A stretch of DNA of 64,000 bases from Procambarus clarkii. Taxonomy: Eukaryota; Arthropoda; Malacostraca; Decapoda; Cambaridae. A program made the translations under genes and the position numbers. The stretch lies in assembly GCF_040958095.1 (NCBI RefSeq), contig NC_091158.1, positions 37,642,710 through 37,706,709 of the forward strand. The letters are read 5' to 3'. Below, one piece after another: positions 47,101-62,800 of the stretch. Position 1 is the first letter of the stretch. Each line of letters begins with the position of its first letter. Under the pieces are notes generated by a model. It was not told where the DNA came from. It saw only the letters and a list, made by a program, of their open reading frames with translations, and made no database searches.

Positions 47101-50100
47101 CCTACCCTGTACGGGTGCCCTACGTCATATACCCCACCCAAGTATGGGTGCTCGCCCTCATATATCCCACCCCTGTACGGGGGCCCGCCCGCATATATCC
47201 CTCCCCTATACGGGTGCCCGCCCTCATATATCGCACCCCTGTACTGAGGCCCGCCCGCAAAAATGCCACCTCTGTAAGGATGCCCGACCTCATATATCCC
47301 ACCACTGTACGGCTGCCCGCCCACATATATCCCACCCGTGTACAGGTGCCCGCCCTGATATATCCCACCCGTTTACGGGTGCCAGCCCTGATATATCCCA
47401 CCCGTGTACGGGTCCCCGCCATCATATATCACACCCATATACGGGTGCCCGCTCTCATATATCCCACCCCCTTTACGGGCGCCCGCCCTAATATATCCCA
47501 CCCCTGTACGGGTGCCCTCCCGCATATATCCCTCCCCTGTATGGGTGCCCGCTACAATTATCCCACCCCTGTACGGGTGCCCGCACTCATATATCACACC
47601 CCTGTATGGGTGATGGCCCCTCTTATATCCCACCCCTGTACAGGGGACCGCCCGCATATTTCCCACCCTTGTACAGGTGCCCGTCGCCATATATCCCACC
47701 CCGATACGTGTGCCTGCCTACATATAACCCACCTCTGTACGGGTGTCCGCCCTCATATATCTCACCCCTGTACGGGTGCCCGCCTTCATTTATCCCATCC
47801 GTGTACGGGTGCCCCCCCTCATACATCCCACCCCTGTACTGGTTCATGCCCTCATATATCCCATTCGTGTACGGGTGCCCGCCCTCATATATCCCACCCT
47901 TGTACTGGAGCTCGCTCAAAAATCTGCCACCCCTGTAAGGATACCCGCCTTCATATATCCCACCCCTGTACGGGTGCTGCTCACATATATCCCACTCCTG
48001 TATGGGTGCCAGCCCTCATATATCTCATCCCTGTATGGGTGCCTGCCTTCATATATCCCACCCGTGTACGGGTGCCCGCCCTGAAATATCCCACCCGTGT
48101 ACGGGTCCCCACCCTCATATATTACACCCATATACGGGTGCCCGCCCTCTTATATCATACCCCATTTACGGGCGCCCGCCCTCATATATCCCACCCCTGC
48201 GCTGGTGCCCGCCCTCATATATCTGACCCCTATACTGGTGCCCACCCGCATATGTGCCACCCCTGTAAGGATGCCAACCATAATATATGCCACCCCTGTA
48301 TGGGTGCCCGGCCTCATATATCCCACCCCTGTACAAGTGCCCGCTTACATATATCCCACCCCTGTACTGGTGCCAACCCTCATATATCCAACCCCTGTAC
48401 TGGTGCCCGCTTGCATATATGCCACCCCTGTAAAGATACCCGAATTCATATATCCCGCCTCTGTACGTGTGTCCGCCCTCATATATCCCACCCTTGTACG
48501 GGTGCCTGCCCTCATATATTCTACCCCTGTATGGGTGCCAGTCTTCATATATCCCACCCGTTTACGGGTGCCCGCCCTGATATATCCCACCCGTGTACGG
48601 GTGCCCGCCCTCATATATCACACCCCTGTATGTGTGACGGCCCCTCATATATCCAACCCCTGTACAAGGGACCCCCCGCATATTTCCCACCCCTGTAAAG
48701 GTGGCCGCCATCATATATCCCACACCTGTACGTGTGCCTGCCTACATATATCCCACCCCTGTACGGGTGTCCGCCCTCATATTTCCCACCCCCTGTACGA
48801 GTGTCCGCTCTCATATATCCGATCCGGGTACGGGTGCCCACCCTCATACATCCCACCCCTGTACTGGTGCCCGCCCTCATATATCCCATCCGTGTATGGG
48901 TGCCCGCCCTCATATATTCCACCCCTGTAGTGGAGCCCGCTCCAAAATATGCCACCCCTGTAAGGATACCCGCCTTCATATATCCCACCCCTGTACGGGT
49001 GCCCGCTCACATGTATCCCACCCAGTGTATGGGTGCCAGCCCTCATATATCCCATCCCTGTACGGGTGCCCGCACTCATATATTCCACCCTTGTACAGGT
49101 GCCTGCCCTCATATATCCCACCCCTGTACGGGTGCCCGCATTCATATATCCCACCCGTGTACGGGTCCCCGCCCTCATATATTACACCCATGTACGGGTG
49201 CCCGCCATCATATATCCTACCCCATTTACGGGCGTCCGCCCTCATATTTCCCACCCCTGTACTGGTGCCTGCCCACATATATGCCACCCCTGTAAGGCCG
49301 GCCCTCAAATATCCCACCCCTGTATGGGTGCCCGCCCACATATATCCCACCCCTGTACGAGTGCCCGTTCACATATATCCCACCCCTGTATGGGTGCCCG
49401 CCCTCATATATCCAACATTTGTAAGGGTGCCCGCCCTCATATATCCCACCCCTGTATGGGTGCCCGCCTTCATATATCCCACCCATGTACGGGTGCCCGC
49501 CCTCATATATCCCTCCCCTGTACGGGTGCCCGCCCACATATATCCCACCCCTGTACGGGTGCCCGCCCTCATGTATCCCACCCCTGTCCGGGTGCCTGTC
49601 TTCATATATCCCACCTATGTACGGGTTCCCGCCTGCATGTATCCCAACCCTGTACGGGTGCCCTCCCATATATAGCCCACCCCTATACGGATTCCCGCCC
49701 TCATATATCCGACTCCTGTACGGTTGCCCGCCCTCATAACTCACCCCTGTACGGTTGCCCGCCATCATATATCCCACACCTTTACGGGTCCCGGCCCTCA
49801 TATATCTCACCACTATACGGGTCCCCGCCCTCATATATCCCACCAATGTATGGGTGCCCGCCCATTTATAGCCCCACACCTGTACTGGTGCCTGCACGCA
49901 TAAATGCCAAGCCTGTACGGTTGCCCGCCCTCATATTTCCCACCCCTGTACGGGTCCCTGCCCTCATATAACCCACACCTTTACGGGTGCCCGACGTCAT
50001 ATACCCCACCCTAGTATGGGTGCCCGCCCTCATATATCACACCCCTGTTCGGGTGCCCGCCCTCATATATCCCACCCTGTACGGGTGCCCTACGTCATAT

Positions 50101-50130
50101 ACCCCACCCTAGTATGGGTGCTCGCCCTCA
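44191..50130. repeat. Higher-order duplication, two copies of 2970 bp (90 x 33)
   Basis: 44191-47160 and 47161-50130 match closely, with only isolated differences seen by eye. At 47161 the sequence jumps back to the start of the block. A further partial copy begins near 51286 (offset about 7095, or 215 x 33). Confidence 0.85.
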
Positions 50131-53100
50131 TATATCACACCCCTGTTCGGGTGCCTGCCCGCATATATCCCACCCCTGTTCGGGTGCCCGCCCTCATATA
50201 TCCCACCCCTGTACGGGTGTCCGCCCACATATATCCCACCCCTGTATGGGTGCCCGACCTCATATATCCCACACCTGTATGAGTGCCCGCCCTCATATAT
50301 CCCACCCCTGTACGGGTGTCCCCGCTCTTATATCCCACAGCTGTATGGGTGCCCGACCTCATATATCTCCAACCTGTACGGATGCCCGCCTTAATATATC
50401 CCACCCCTGCACGGGTGCCCGCCTACATACATGCCATCACTGTACGGGTACCTGCCCTCATATATCCCACTTCTGTACGTTTCCCCTCCCTCATATATCC
50501 CACTCCTATACGGGTGCCCGCTCTCATATATCTCACCCTTGTACGGGTGCCCTCCCTCATTTATCCCACCCCTGTACGGGTGTCCGCCCTCATATTTCCC
50601 ACCCCAGTACGGGCACCCGACCTCATATATCCCACCTCTGTACGGGTGCCCTTCCTCATGTATCCCACCCCTGTACGGGTGCCCGCCTGCATGTATCCCA
50701 CCCCTGTACGGGTGCCTGCCCTCATAGATCACACCCTTGTACGGGTGCCCGCCCTCATATATCGCACCCCTGTACGGGTTCCCGTTATCATATATCCCAC
50801 CTGTCACCGGATGCCCGCCATATTATATCCAACCCGTGTGCGAGTCCCCGCTCTCATATATCACACCCATATAGTGGTGCACGCTCTCATATATCCCATC
50901 CCTGTACGGGTGCCCGCCCTCATATATCCCATCCCTATACGGGTGCCCGCCCTCATATATACAACCCCTGTATGGGTTCCTGCCATCACATATCCCACCC
51001 GTGTACGGGTTCCCGCCCTATTATATCCAACCCGTGTACGAGTCCCCGCCCTCATATATCACACCCATATAGTGGTGCACGCCCTCATAAAGCCAACGCC
51101 TGTACGGGTGCCCGACATCACATATCCCACCCCTGTACGGATCCCCGCGCTCATATATCCCACCCCTGTAAAGGTTCCCGACCTCATTTATCCCCCCCTG
51201 TGTGGGTGCCCGCACTCATATATCCCATGCGTGTACGGGTCCCCGCCCTCATGTATCAAACCCCTGTATGGGTGACGGCCCTTCATATATCCCACCCCTG
51301 TACGGGGGCCCGCCCGCATATATCCCTCCCCTATACGGGTGCCCGCCCTTATATATCGCACCCCTGTACTGAGGCCCGCCCGCATAAATGCCACCTCTGT
51401 AAGGATGCCCGACCTCATATATCCCACCACTGTACGGCTGCCCGCCCACATATATCCCACCCGTATACAGGTGCCCGCCCTGATATATCCCACCCGTTTA
51501 CGGGTGCCCGCCCTGATATATCCCACCCGTGTACGGGTCCCCGCCATCATATATCACACCCATATACGGGTGCCCGCTCTCATATATCCCACCCCCTTTA
51601 CGGGCGCCCGCCCTAATATATCCCACCCCTGTACGGGTGCCCTCCCGCATATATCCCTCCCCTGTACGGGTGTCCGCTACAATTATCCCACCCCTGTACG
51701 GGTGCCCGCACTCATATATCACACCCCTGTATGGGTGACGGCCCCTCTTATATCCCACCCCTGTAGAGGGGTCCGCCCGCATATTTCCAACCCCTGCACA
51801 GGTGCCCGCCCTCATATATCCCACCCATGTACGTGTGCCTGCCTACATCTATTCCACCCCTGTACGGGTGTCCGCCCTCATATATCCCACCCCCTGTATG
51901 GTTGTCCGCCCTCATACATCCCACCCCTGTACTGGTTCCTGCTCACAAATATGCCACCCCTGTAAGGAAACCCGCCTTCGTATATCCCACCCTTGTACGG
52001 GAGCCCGCACACATATATCCCACCCCTGTATGGGTGCCCGCCCTCATATATCCCATCCCTGTAGGGTGCCCGCCCTCATATATCCCACCCTTGTATAGGT
52101 GCCTGCCCTTATATATCCCACCTCTGTACGGGTGCCCGCTTTCATATATCCCACACGTGTACGGGTGCCCGCCCTGAAATATCCCACCCGAGTACGGATC
52201 CCCACCCTAATACATTACACCCATATACGGGTGCCCGCTCTCATATATCCTACCCTATTTACGGGCGCCCGCCCTTATATATACCACCCCTGTTCGGGTG
52301 CCCGCCCTCATATATCTCTCCCCTGTAAGGGTGCCCGCCCTCGTGTATCCCACCCCTGTACTGGTGCCTGCCCTCATATATCCCATCCCCTGTACCTGGT
52401 GCCACTCGCATATATGCCACCCCTGTAAGGATACCGACATTCATATATCCCCCTCCTGTACGGGTGCACGCCCGCATATATCTCTCCCTTGTACGGGTGC
52501 CCGCCCTCATATATCCCACCCCTGTACTGGTGCCTGCCCTCATATATCCCACTCCCTGTACCTGGTGCCCGCTCGCATATATGCCTTACATGTAAGGATA
52601 CCTGCATTCATATATCCCACCCTTGTACGGGTGCCTGCCCTCATATATCCTACCCCTGTACGAGTGCCCGCCTTCATATATCCCACCCGAATACGGGTGC
52701 CCGCCCTGATATATCCCACCCGTGTACGGATCCCCGCCCGCATATATCACACACATATACAGGTGCCCGACTTCATATATCCCACCCCCTTTACGGGAGC
52801 CCGCCCTCATATATCCCACCCTTGTTCGGGTGCCCGCCCGCATATATCCCACCTTGTACGGGTGCGAGCCTTTATATATCCCACCCCTGTACTGGTGCCC
52901 GCCCTCATATATCTCACCCCTGTACTGGTGCCCGCCCGCATATGTGCCACCTCTGTAAGGATGCCCGCCATAATATATGCCACCTTTGTACGGGTGCCCG
53001 CCCACATATATCCCACTCTTGTACGGGTGCCCGCACTCATATATCACACCCCTGTATGGGTGACGGCCCCTCTTATATCCCAACCCTGTATGGGTGCTCG

Positions 53101-53858
53101 CCCGCATATATTCCTCCCCTGTACGGGTGCCCGCCTTTATATATCCCACCCCTATACGGTGCCAGCCATCATATATCCCATCCCTGTACGGGTATCCGCC
53201 CTCATATATCCCACCCCTGTTCTGGTGCCCGCCCGCATAAAAGCCACCCCTGTAAGGATGCCCGCTATCATATATCCCACCCCTGTACGGGTGTCCGCCC
53301 GGATATATATAACCCCTGTACGGGTGCCCGCCCACATATATCTTACCCCTGTACGGGTGCCAACCTGCATGTATCCCACCCCTTTACGGATGCCCGCCCT
53401 TATATATCGCGCCCCTGTACGGGTGCTTGCCCTCATATATGCCACCCCCCCTGTACGGGTGCCCGCCCATATATAGCCCACCCCTATACGGGTGCCCGCA
53501 ATCATATATCCGACTTCTTTACGGTTGCCCACCCTCACATATCTCACCAATGTACGGGTGCTCGCCCATATATAGACCACACCTGTACTGGTGCCTGCCC
53601 GCATAAATGCCACCCCTGTACGGTTGCCCGCCCTCATATATCCGAACCCTCTACGGGTCCCTGCCCTCATATATCCCACCCCTGTACGGGTCCCCGCCAT
53701 CATATATCCCACCAATGTACGGGTGCCCACTATCATATATCCCACCCCCTCTACGGGCGCCCGCCCTCATATATCCCACCCTTGTACGGGTGCCCGTCCT
53801 CATATATCACATCCCTGTATGGGTGGCCCCCGCATATATCCCACCCCTGTACGGGTGC

Positions 53859-56800
53859 CCGCCCTCATATATCCCACCCCTGTACGGGTATCCGCCCTCA
53901 TATATCCCACCCCTGTACGGGTGCCCGACCTCATATATCCCACACCTGAAACAAGTGCCCGCCTGCATATATCCCACCCCGTTACGGGTTCCCGCCCCCA
54001 TATATCCCACCTCTATACCGGTTCCAGCCCTCATATATCCAACCAATGTACGGGTGCCTGCCCATATATAGCTCTCACCTGTACGGGTCTCCGCCCTAAT
54101 ATATACCACCCCTGTACGAGTGCCCGCCCTCATATATCCAACCCGTGTTCAAGTCCCCTCCCTCATATATCCCACCCATGTATGGATGGCCACCCTCATA
54201 TATCCCACCCCCTTTACAGGCGCCCACCAGCATATATCCCTCCCCCGTACGGGTGTTCGACCTCATGTATCCCATCACTGTACGGGTGTCTGCTCTCATA
54301 TATCCCACCCCTGTACGCGTGCCCGACATCATATATCCCACCCCTGTATGGGTGCCCGCCCTCATATATCCCACCCCCTTTACGGGCGCCCGCTTTCATA
54401 TATCCCACCCCAGTATGGGTGCCCGCCCGCATATATCCCTCACCTGTACGGGTGCCCGTAACATATATCCCACCACTGTACGGGTGCCCGCCCTCATATA
54501 TCCCACCCCTGTACGGGTGTACGGGTGCCTGCACTCATATATCACACCCCTGAATGGGTGACGGCCCCTCTTATATCCCACCCTTGTAGAGGGGACCGCC
54601 CGCATATTTCCCACCCCTGCATAGGTGCCCGCCCTCATATATCCCACCCATGTACGTGTGCCTGCCTACGTCTATTCCACCCCTGTACGGGTGTCCGCCC
54701 TCATACATCCCACCCCTGTACTGGTTCCCGCTCACAAATATGCCACCCCTGTAAGGATACCCGCCTTCGTATATCCCACCCTTGTACGGGAGCCCTCACA
54801 CATATATCCCACCCCTGTATGGGTGCCTGCCCTCATATATCCCATCCCTGTACGGGTTCCCGCCCTCATATATCCCACCCTTGTATAGGTGCGTGCCCTT
54901 ATATATCCCACCTCTGAACGGGTGCCCGCCTTCATATATCCCTCACGTGTACGGGTGCCCGCCCTCATTTATACCACCCTTGTACGGGTGCCTGCCCTGA
55001 TATATCCTACCCCTGTACGGGACCCGCCCTCATATATCCCACCCGTTTACGGGTGCCCGCCCTGATATATCCCACCCGTGTACGGGTCCCCGCCATCATA
55101 TATCACACCCATATACGGGTGCCCGCTCTCATATATCCCACCCCCTTTACGGGCGCCCGCCCTAATATATCCCACCCCTGTACGGGTGCCCTCCCGCATA
55201 TATCCCTCCCCTGTACGGGTGCCCGCTACAATTATCCCACCCCTGTACGGGTGCCCGCTACAATTATCCCACCCCTGTACGGGTGCCCGCACTAATATAT
55301 CACACCCCTTTATGGGTGACGGCCCCTCTTATATCCCACCCCTGTACAGGGGACCGCCCGCATATTTCCCACCCTTGTACAGGTGCCCGTCGCCATATAT
55401 CCCACCCCGATACGTGTGCCTGCCTACATATATCCTACCTCTGTACGGGTGTCCGCCCTCATATATCTCACCCCTGTACGGGTGCCCGCCTTCATTTATC
55501 CCATCCGTGTACGGGTGCCCCCCCTCATACATCCCACCCCTGTACTGGTGCATGCCCTCATATATCCCATTCGTGTACGGGTGCCCGCCCTCATATATCC
55601 CACCCTTGTACTGGAGCTCGCTCAAAAATCTGCCACCCCTGTAAGGATACCCGCCTTCATATATCCCACACCTGTACGGGTGCCCGCTCACATATATCCC
55701 ACTCCTGTATGGGTGCCAGCCCTCATATATCTCATCCCTGTACGGGTGCCTGCCTTCATATATCCCACCCGTGTACGGGTGCCCGCCCTGAAATATCCCA
55801 CCCGTGTACGGGTCCCCACCCTCATATATTACACCCATATACGGGTGCCCGCCCTCATATATCATACCCCATTTACGGGCGCCCGCCCTCATATATCCCA
55901 CCCCTGCGCTGGTGCCCGCCCTCATATATCTGACCCCTATACTGGTGCCCACCCGCATATGTGCCACCCCTGTAAGGATGCCAACCATAATATATGCCAC
56001 CCCTGTATGGGTGCCCGCCCTCATATATACCACCCCTGTATGGGTGCCCGCCCTCATATATCCCAGCCCTGTATGGGTGCCCGCCTACATATATTAGACC
56101 CCTGTACGGGTGTTCGCCCTCATAAATCCCACCCCTGTACGAGTGTCCGCCCTCATATATCCCATCCGTGTATGGGTGCCCGCCCGCATATATCCCACCC
56201 CTGTACAGGTACCCGCCCTCATATATCCCACCCCTGTACAAGTGCCCGCTTACATATATCCCACCCCTGTACTGGTGCCAACCCTCATATATCCAACCCC
56301 TGTACTGGTGCCCGCTTGCATATATGCCACCCCTGTAAAGATACCCGCATTCATATATCCCGCCTCTGTACGTGTGTCCGCCCTCATATATCCCACCCTT
56401 GTACGGGTGCCTGCCCTCATATATTCTACCCCTGTATGGGTGCCAGTCTTCATATATCCCACCCGTTTACGGGTGCCCGCCCTGATATATCCCACCCGTG
56501 TACGGGTGCCCGCCATCATATATCAAACCCCTGTATGTGTGACGGCCCCCTCATATATCCAACCCCTGTACAAGGGACCCCCCGCATATTTCCCACCCCT
56601 GTACAGGTGCCCGCCATCATATATCCCACACCTGTACGTGTGCCTGCCTACATATATCCCACCCCTGTAAGGGTGTCCGCCCTCATATATCCCATCCCCT
56701 GCACGAGTGTCCGCCCTCATATATCCGATCCGGGTACGGGTGCCCACCCTAATACATCCCACCCCTGTACTGGTGCCCGCCCTCATATATCCCATCCGTG

Positions 56801-59800
56801 TATGGGTGCCCGCCCTCATATATTCCACCCCTGTAGTGGAGCCCGCTCCAAAATATGCCACCCATGTGAGGATACCCGCCTTCATATATCCCACCCCTGT
56901 ACGGGTGCCCGCTCACATGTATCCCACCCAGTGTATGGGTGCCAGCCCTCATATATCCCATCCCTGTAAGGGTGCCCGCACTCATATATCCCACCCTTGT
57001 ACAGGTGCCTGCCCTCATATATCCCACCCCTGTACGGGTGCCCGCATTCATATATCCCACCCGTGTACGGGTCCCCGCCCTCATATATTACACCCATGTA
57101 CGGGTGCCCGCCATCATATATCCTACCCCATTTACGGGCGTCCGCCCTCATATATCCCACCCCTGTACTGGTGCCTGCCCACATATATGCCACCCCTGTA
57201 AGGCCGGCCCTCAAATATCCCACCCCTGTATGGGTGCCCGCCCACATATATCCCACCCCTGTACGAGTGCCCGCTCACATATATCCCACCCCTGTATGGG
57301 TGCCCGCCCTCATATATCCAACATTTGCAAGGGTGCCCGCTCTCATATATCCCACCCCTGTATGGGTGCCCGCCTTCATATATCCCACCCATGTACGGGT
57401 GCCCGCCCTCATATATCCCTCCCCTGTACGGGTGCCCGCCCACATATATCCCACACCTGTACGGGTGCCCGCCCTCATGTATCCCACCCCTGTCCGGGTG
57501 CCTGTCTTCATATATCCCACCTATGTACGGGTGCCCGCCCGCATGTATCCCAACCCTGTACGGGTGCCCTCCCATATATAGCCCACCCCTATACGGATTC
57601 CCGCCCTCATATATCCGACTCCTGTACGGTTGCCCGCCCTCATAACTCACCCCTGTACGGTTGCCCGCCATCATATATCCCACACCTTTACGGGTCCCGG
57701 CCCTCATATATCTCACCACTATACGGGTCCCCGCCCTCATATATCCCACCAATGTATGGGTGCCCGCCCATTTATAGCCCCACACCTGTACTGGTGCCTG
57801 CACGCATAAATGCCAAGCCTGTACGGTTGCCCGCCCTCATATTTCCCACCCCTGTACGGGTCCCTGCCCTCATATAACCCACACCTTTACGGGTGCCCGA
57901 CGTCATATACCCCACCCTAGTATGGGTGCCCGCCCTCATATATCACACCCCTGTTCGGGTGCCCGCTCTCATATATCCCACCCTGTACGGGTGCCCGACG
58001 TCATATACCCCACCCTAGTATGGGTGCCCGCCCTCATATATCACACCCCTGTTCGGGTGCCTGCCCGCATATATCCCACCCCTGTTCGGGTGCCCGCCCT
58101 CATATATCCCACCCCTGTACAGGTGTCCGCCCACATATATCCCACCCCTGTATGGGTGCCCGACCTCATATATCCCACACCTGTATGAGTGCCCGCCCTC
58201 ATATATCCCACCCCTGTACGGGTGCCCGACCTCATATATCCCACATCTGTACGGGTGCCCGGCGTCATATATCCCACCCCTGTACGGGTGTCCGCGCTCT
58301 TATATCCCACAGCTGTATGGGTGCCCGACCTCATATATCCCCTACCTGTACGGATGCCCGCCTTAATATATCCCACCCCTGCACGGGTGCCCGCCTACAT
58401 ATATGCCATCACTGTACGGGTACCTGCCCTCATATATCCCACTTCTGTACGTTTCCCCTCCCTCATATATCCCACTCTAATACGGGTGCCCGCTCTCATA
58501 TATCTCACCCCTGTACGGGTGCCCTCCCTCATTTATCCCACCCCTGTACGGGTGTCCGCCCTCATATTTCCCACCCCAGTACGGGCACCCGACCTCATAT
58601 ATCCCACCTTTGTACGGGTGCCCTCCCTCATGTATCCCACCCCTGTACGGGTGCCCGCCTGCATGTATCCCACCCCTGTACGGGTGCCCGCCCTCATATA
58701 TCCCACCCCTGTACGGGTATCCGCCCTCATATATCCCACCCCTGTACGGGTGCCCGATCTCATATATCCCACACCTGAAACAAGTGCCCGCCTGCATATA
58801 TCCCACCCCGTTACGGGTTCCCGCCCCCATATATCCCACCTCTATACCGGTTCCAGCCCTCATATATCCCACCAATGTACGGGTGCCTTCCCATATATAG
58901 CTCTCACCTGTACGGGTCTCCGCCCTAATATATACCACCCCTGTACGAGTGCCCGCCCTCATATATCCAACCCGTGTTCAAGTCCCCTCCCTCATATATC
59001 CCACCCATGTATGGATGGCCACCCTCATATATCCCACCCCCTTTACAGGCGCCCACCAGCATATATCCCTCCCCCGTACGGGTGTTCGACCTCATGTATC
59101 CCATCACTGTACGGGTGTCTGCTCTCATATATCCCACCCCTGTACGCGTGCCCGACATCATATATCCCACCCCTGTATGGGTGCCCGCCCTCATATATCC
59201 CACCCCCTTTACGGGCGCCCGCTTTCATATATCCCACCCCAGTATGGGTGCCCGCCCGCATATATCCCTCACCTGTACGGGTGCCCGTAACATATATCCC
59301 ACCACTGTACGGGTGCCCGCCCTCATATATCCCACCCCTGTACGGGTGTACGGGTGCCTGCACTCATATATCACACCCCTGAATGGGTGACGGCCCCTCT
59401 TATATCCCACCCTTGTAGAGGGGACCGCCCGCATATTTCCCACCCCTGCACAGGTGCCCGCCCTCATATATCCCACCCATGTACGTGTGCCTGCCTACGT
59501 CTATTCCACCCCTGTACGGGTGTCCGCCCTCATACATCCCACCCCTGTACTGGTTCCCGCTCACAAATATGCCACCCCTGTAAGGATACCCGCCTTCGTA
59601 TATCCCACCCTTGTACGGGAGCCCTCACACATATATCCCACCCCTGTATGGGTGCCTGCCCTCATATATCCCATCCCTGTACGGGTTCCCGCCCTCATAT
59701 ATCCCACCCTTGTATAGGTGCGTGCCCTTATATATCCCACCTCTGAACGGGTGCCCGCCTTCATATATCCCTCACGTGTACGGGTGCCCGCCCTCATTTA

Positions 59801-62800
59801 TACCACCCTTGTACGGGTGCCTGCCCTGATATATCCTACCCCTGTACGGGACCCGCCCTCATATATCCCACCCGTTTACGGGTGCCCGCCCTGATATATC
59901 CCACCCGTGTACGGGTCCCCGCCATCATATATCACACCCATATACGGGTGCCCGCTCTCATATATCCCACCCCCTTTACGGGCGCCCGCCCTAATATATC
60001 CCACCCCTGTACGGGTGCCCTCCCGCATATATCCCTCCCCTGTACGGGTGCCCGCTACAATTATCCCACCCCTGTACGGGTGCCCGCTACAATTATCCCA
60101 CCCCTGTACGGGTGCCCGCACTCATATATCACACCCCTTTATGGGTGACGGCCCCTCTTATATCCCACCCCTGTACAGGGGACCGCCCGCATATTTCCCA
60201 CCCTTGTACAGGTGCCCGTCGCCATATATCCCACCCCGATACGTGTGCCTGCCTACATATATCCTACCTCTGTACGGGTGTCCGCCCTCATATATCTCAC
60301 CCCTGTACGGGTGCCCGCCTTCATTTATCCCATCCGTGTACGGGTGCCCCCCCTCATACATCCCACCCCTGTACTGGTGCATGCCCTCATATATCCCATT
60401 CGTGTACGGGTGCCCGCCCTCATATATCCCACCCTTGTACTGGAGCTCGCTCAAAAATCTGCCACCCCTGTAAGGATACCCGCCTTCATATATCCCACAC
60501 CTGTACGGGTGCCCGCTCACATATATCCCACTCCTGTATGGGTGCCAGCCCTCATATATCTCATCCCTGTACGGGTGCCTGCCTTCATATATCCCACCCG
60601 TGTACGGGTGCCCGCCCTGAAATATCCCACCCGTGTACGGGTCCCCACCCTCATATATTACACCCATATACGGGTGCCCGCCCTCATATATCATACCCCA
60701 TTTACGGGCGCCCGCCCTCATATATCCCACCCCTGCGCTGGTGCCCGCCCTCATATATCTGACCCCTATACTGGTGCCCACCCGCATATGTGCCACCCCT
60801 GTAAGGATGCCAACCATAATATATGCCACCCCTGTATGGGTGCCCGCCCTCATATATACCACCCCTGTATGGGTGCCCGCCCTCATATATCCCAGCCCTG
60901 TATGGGTGCCCGCCTACATATATTAGACCCCTGTACGGGTGTTCGCCCTCATAAATCCCACCCCTGTACGAGTGTCCGCCCTCATATATCCCATCCGTGT
61001 ATGGGTGCCCGCCCGCATATATCCCACCCCTGTACAGGTACCCGCCCTCATATATCCCACCCCTGTACAAGTGCCCGCTTACATATATCCCACCCCTGTA
61101 CTGGTGCCAACCCTCATATATCCAACCCCTGTACTGGTGCCCGCTTGCATATATGCCACCCCTGTAAGATACCCGCATTCATATATCCCGCCTCTGTACG
61201 TGTGTCCGCCCTCATATATCCCACCCTTGTACGGGTGCCTGCCCTCATATATTCTACCCCTGTATGGGTGCCAGTCTTCATATATCCCACCCGTTTACGG
61301 GTGCCCGCCCTGATATATCCCACCCGTGTACGGGTGCCCGCCCTCATATATCAAACCCCTGTATGTGTGACGGCCCCCTCATATATCCAACCCCTGTACA
61401 AGGGACCCCCCGCATATTTCCCACCCCTGTACAGGTGCCCGCCATCATATATCCCACACCTGTACGTGTGCCTGCCTACATATATCCCACCCCTGTAAGG
61501 GTGTCCGCCCTCATATATCCCATCCCCTGCACGAGTGTCCGCCCTCATATATCCGATCCGGGTACGGGTGCCCACCCTAATACATCCCACCCCTGTACTG
61601 GTGCCCGCCCTCATATATCCCATCCGTGTATGGGTGCCCGCCCTCATATATTCCACCCCTGTAGTGGAGCCCGCTCCAAAATATGCCACCCATGTGAGGA
61701 TACCCGCCTTCATATATCCCACCCCTGTACGGGTGCCCGCTCACATGTATCCCACCCAGTGTATGGGTGCCAGCCCTCATATATCCCATCCCTGTAAGGG
61801 TGCCCGCACTCATATATCCCACCCTTGTACAGGTGCCTGCCCTCATATATCCCACCCCTGTACGGGTGCCCGCATTCATATATCCCACCCGTGTACGGGT
61901 CCCCGCCCTCATATATTACACCCATGTACGGGTGCCCGCCATCATATATCCTACCCCATTTACGGGCGTCCGCCCTCATATATCCCACCCCTGTACTGGT
62001 GCCTGCCCACATATATGCCACCCCTGTAAGGCCGGCCCTCAAATATCCCACCCCTGTATGGGTGCCCGCCCACATATATCCCACCCCTGTACGAGTGCCC
62101 GCTCACATATATCCCACCCCTGTATGGGTGCCCGCCCTCATATATCCAACATTTGCAAGGGTGCCCGCTCTCATATATCCCACCCCTGTATGGGTGCCCG
62201 CCTTCATATATCCCACCCATGTTCGGGTGCCCGCCCTCATATATCCCTCCCCTGTACGGGTGCCCGCCCACATATATCCCACACCTGTACGGGTGCCCGC
62301 CCTCATGTATCCCACCCCTGTCCGGGTGCCTGTCTTCATATATCCCACCTATGTACGGGTGCCCGCCCGCATGTATCCCAACCCTGTACGGGTGCCCTCC
62401 CATATATAGCCCACCCCTATACGGATTCCCGCCCTCATATATCCGACTCCTGTACGGTTGCCCGCCCTCATAACTCACCCCTGTACGGTTGCCCGCCATC
62501 ATATATCCCACACCTTTACGGGTCCCGGCCCTCATATATCTCACCACTATACGGGTCCCCGCCCTCATATATCCCACCAATGTATGGGTGCCCGCCCATT
62601 TATAGCCCCACACCTGTACTGGTGCCTGCACGCATAAATGCCAAGCCTGTACGGTTGCCCGCCCTCATATTTCCCACCCCTGTACGGGTCCCTGCCCTCA
62701 TATAACCCACACCTTTACGGGTGCCCGACGTCATATACCCCACCCTAGTATGGGTGCCCGCCCTCATATATCACACCCCTGTTCGGGTGCCCGCCCTCAT

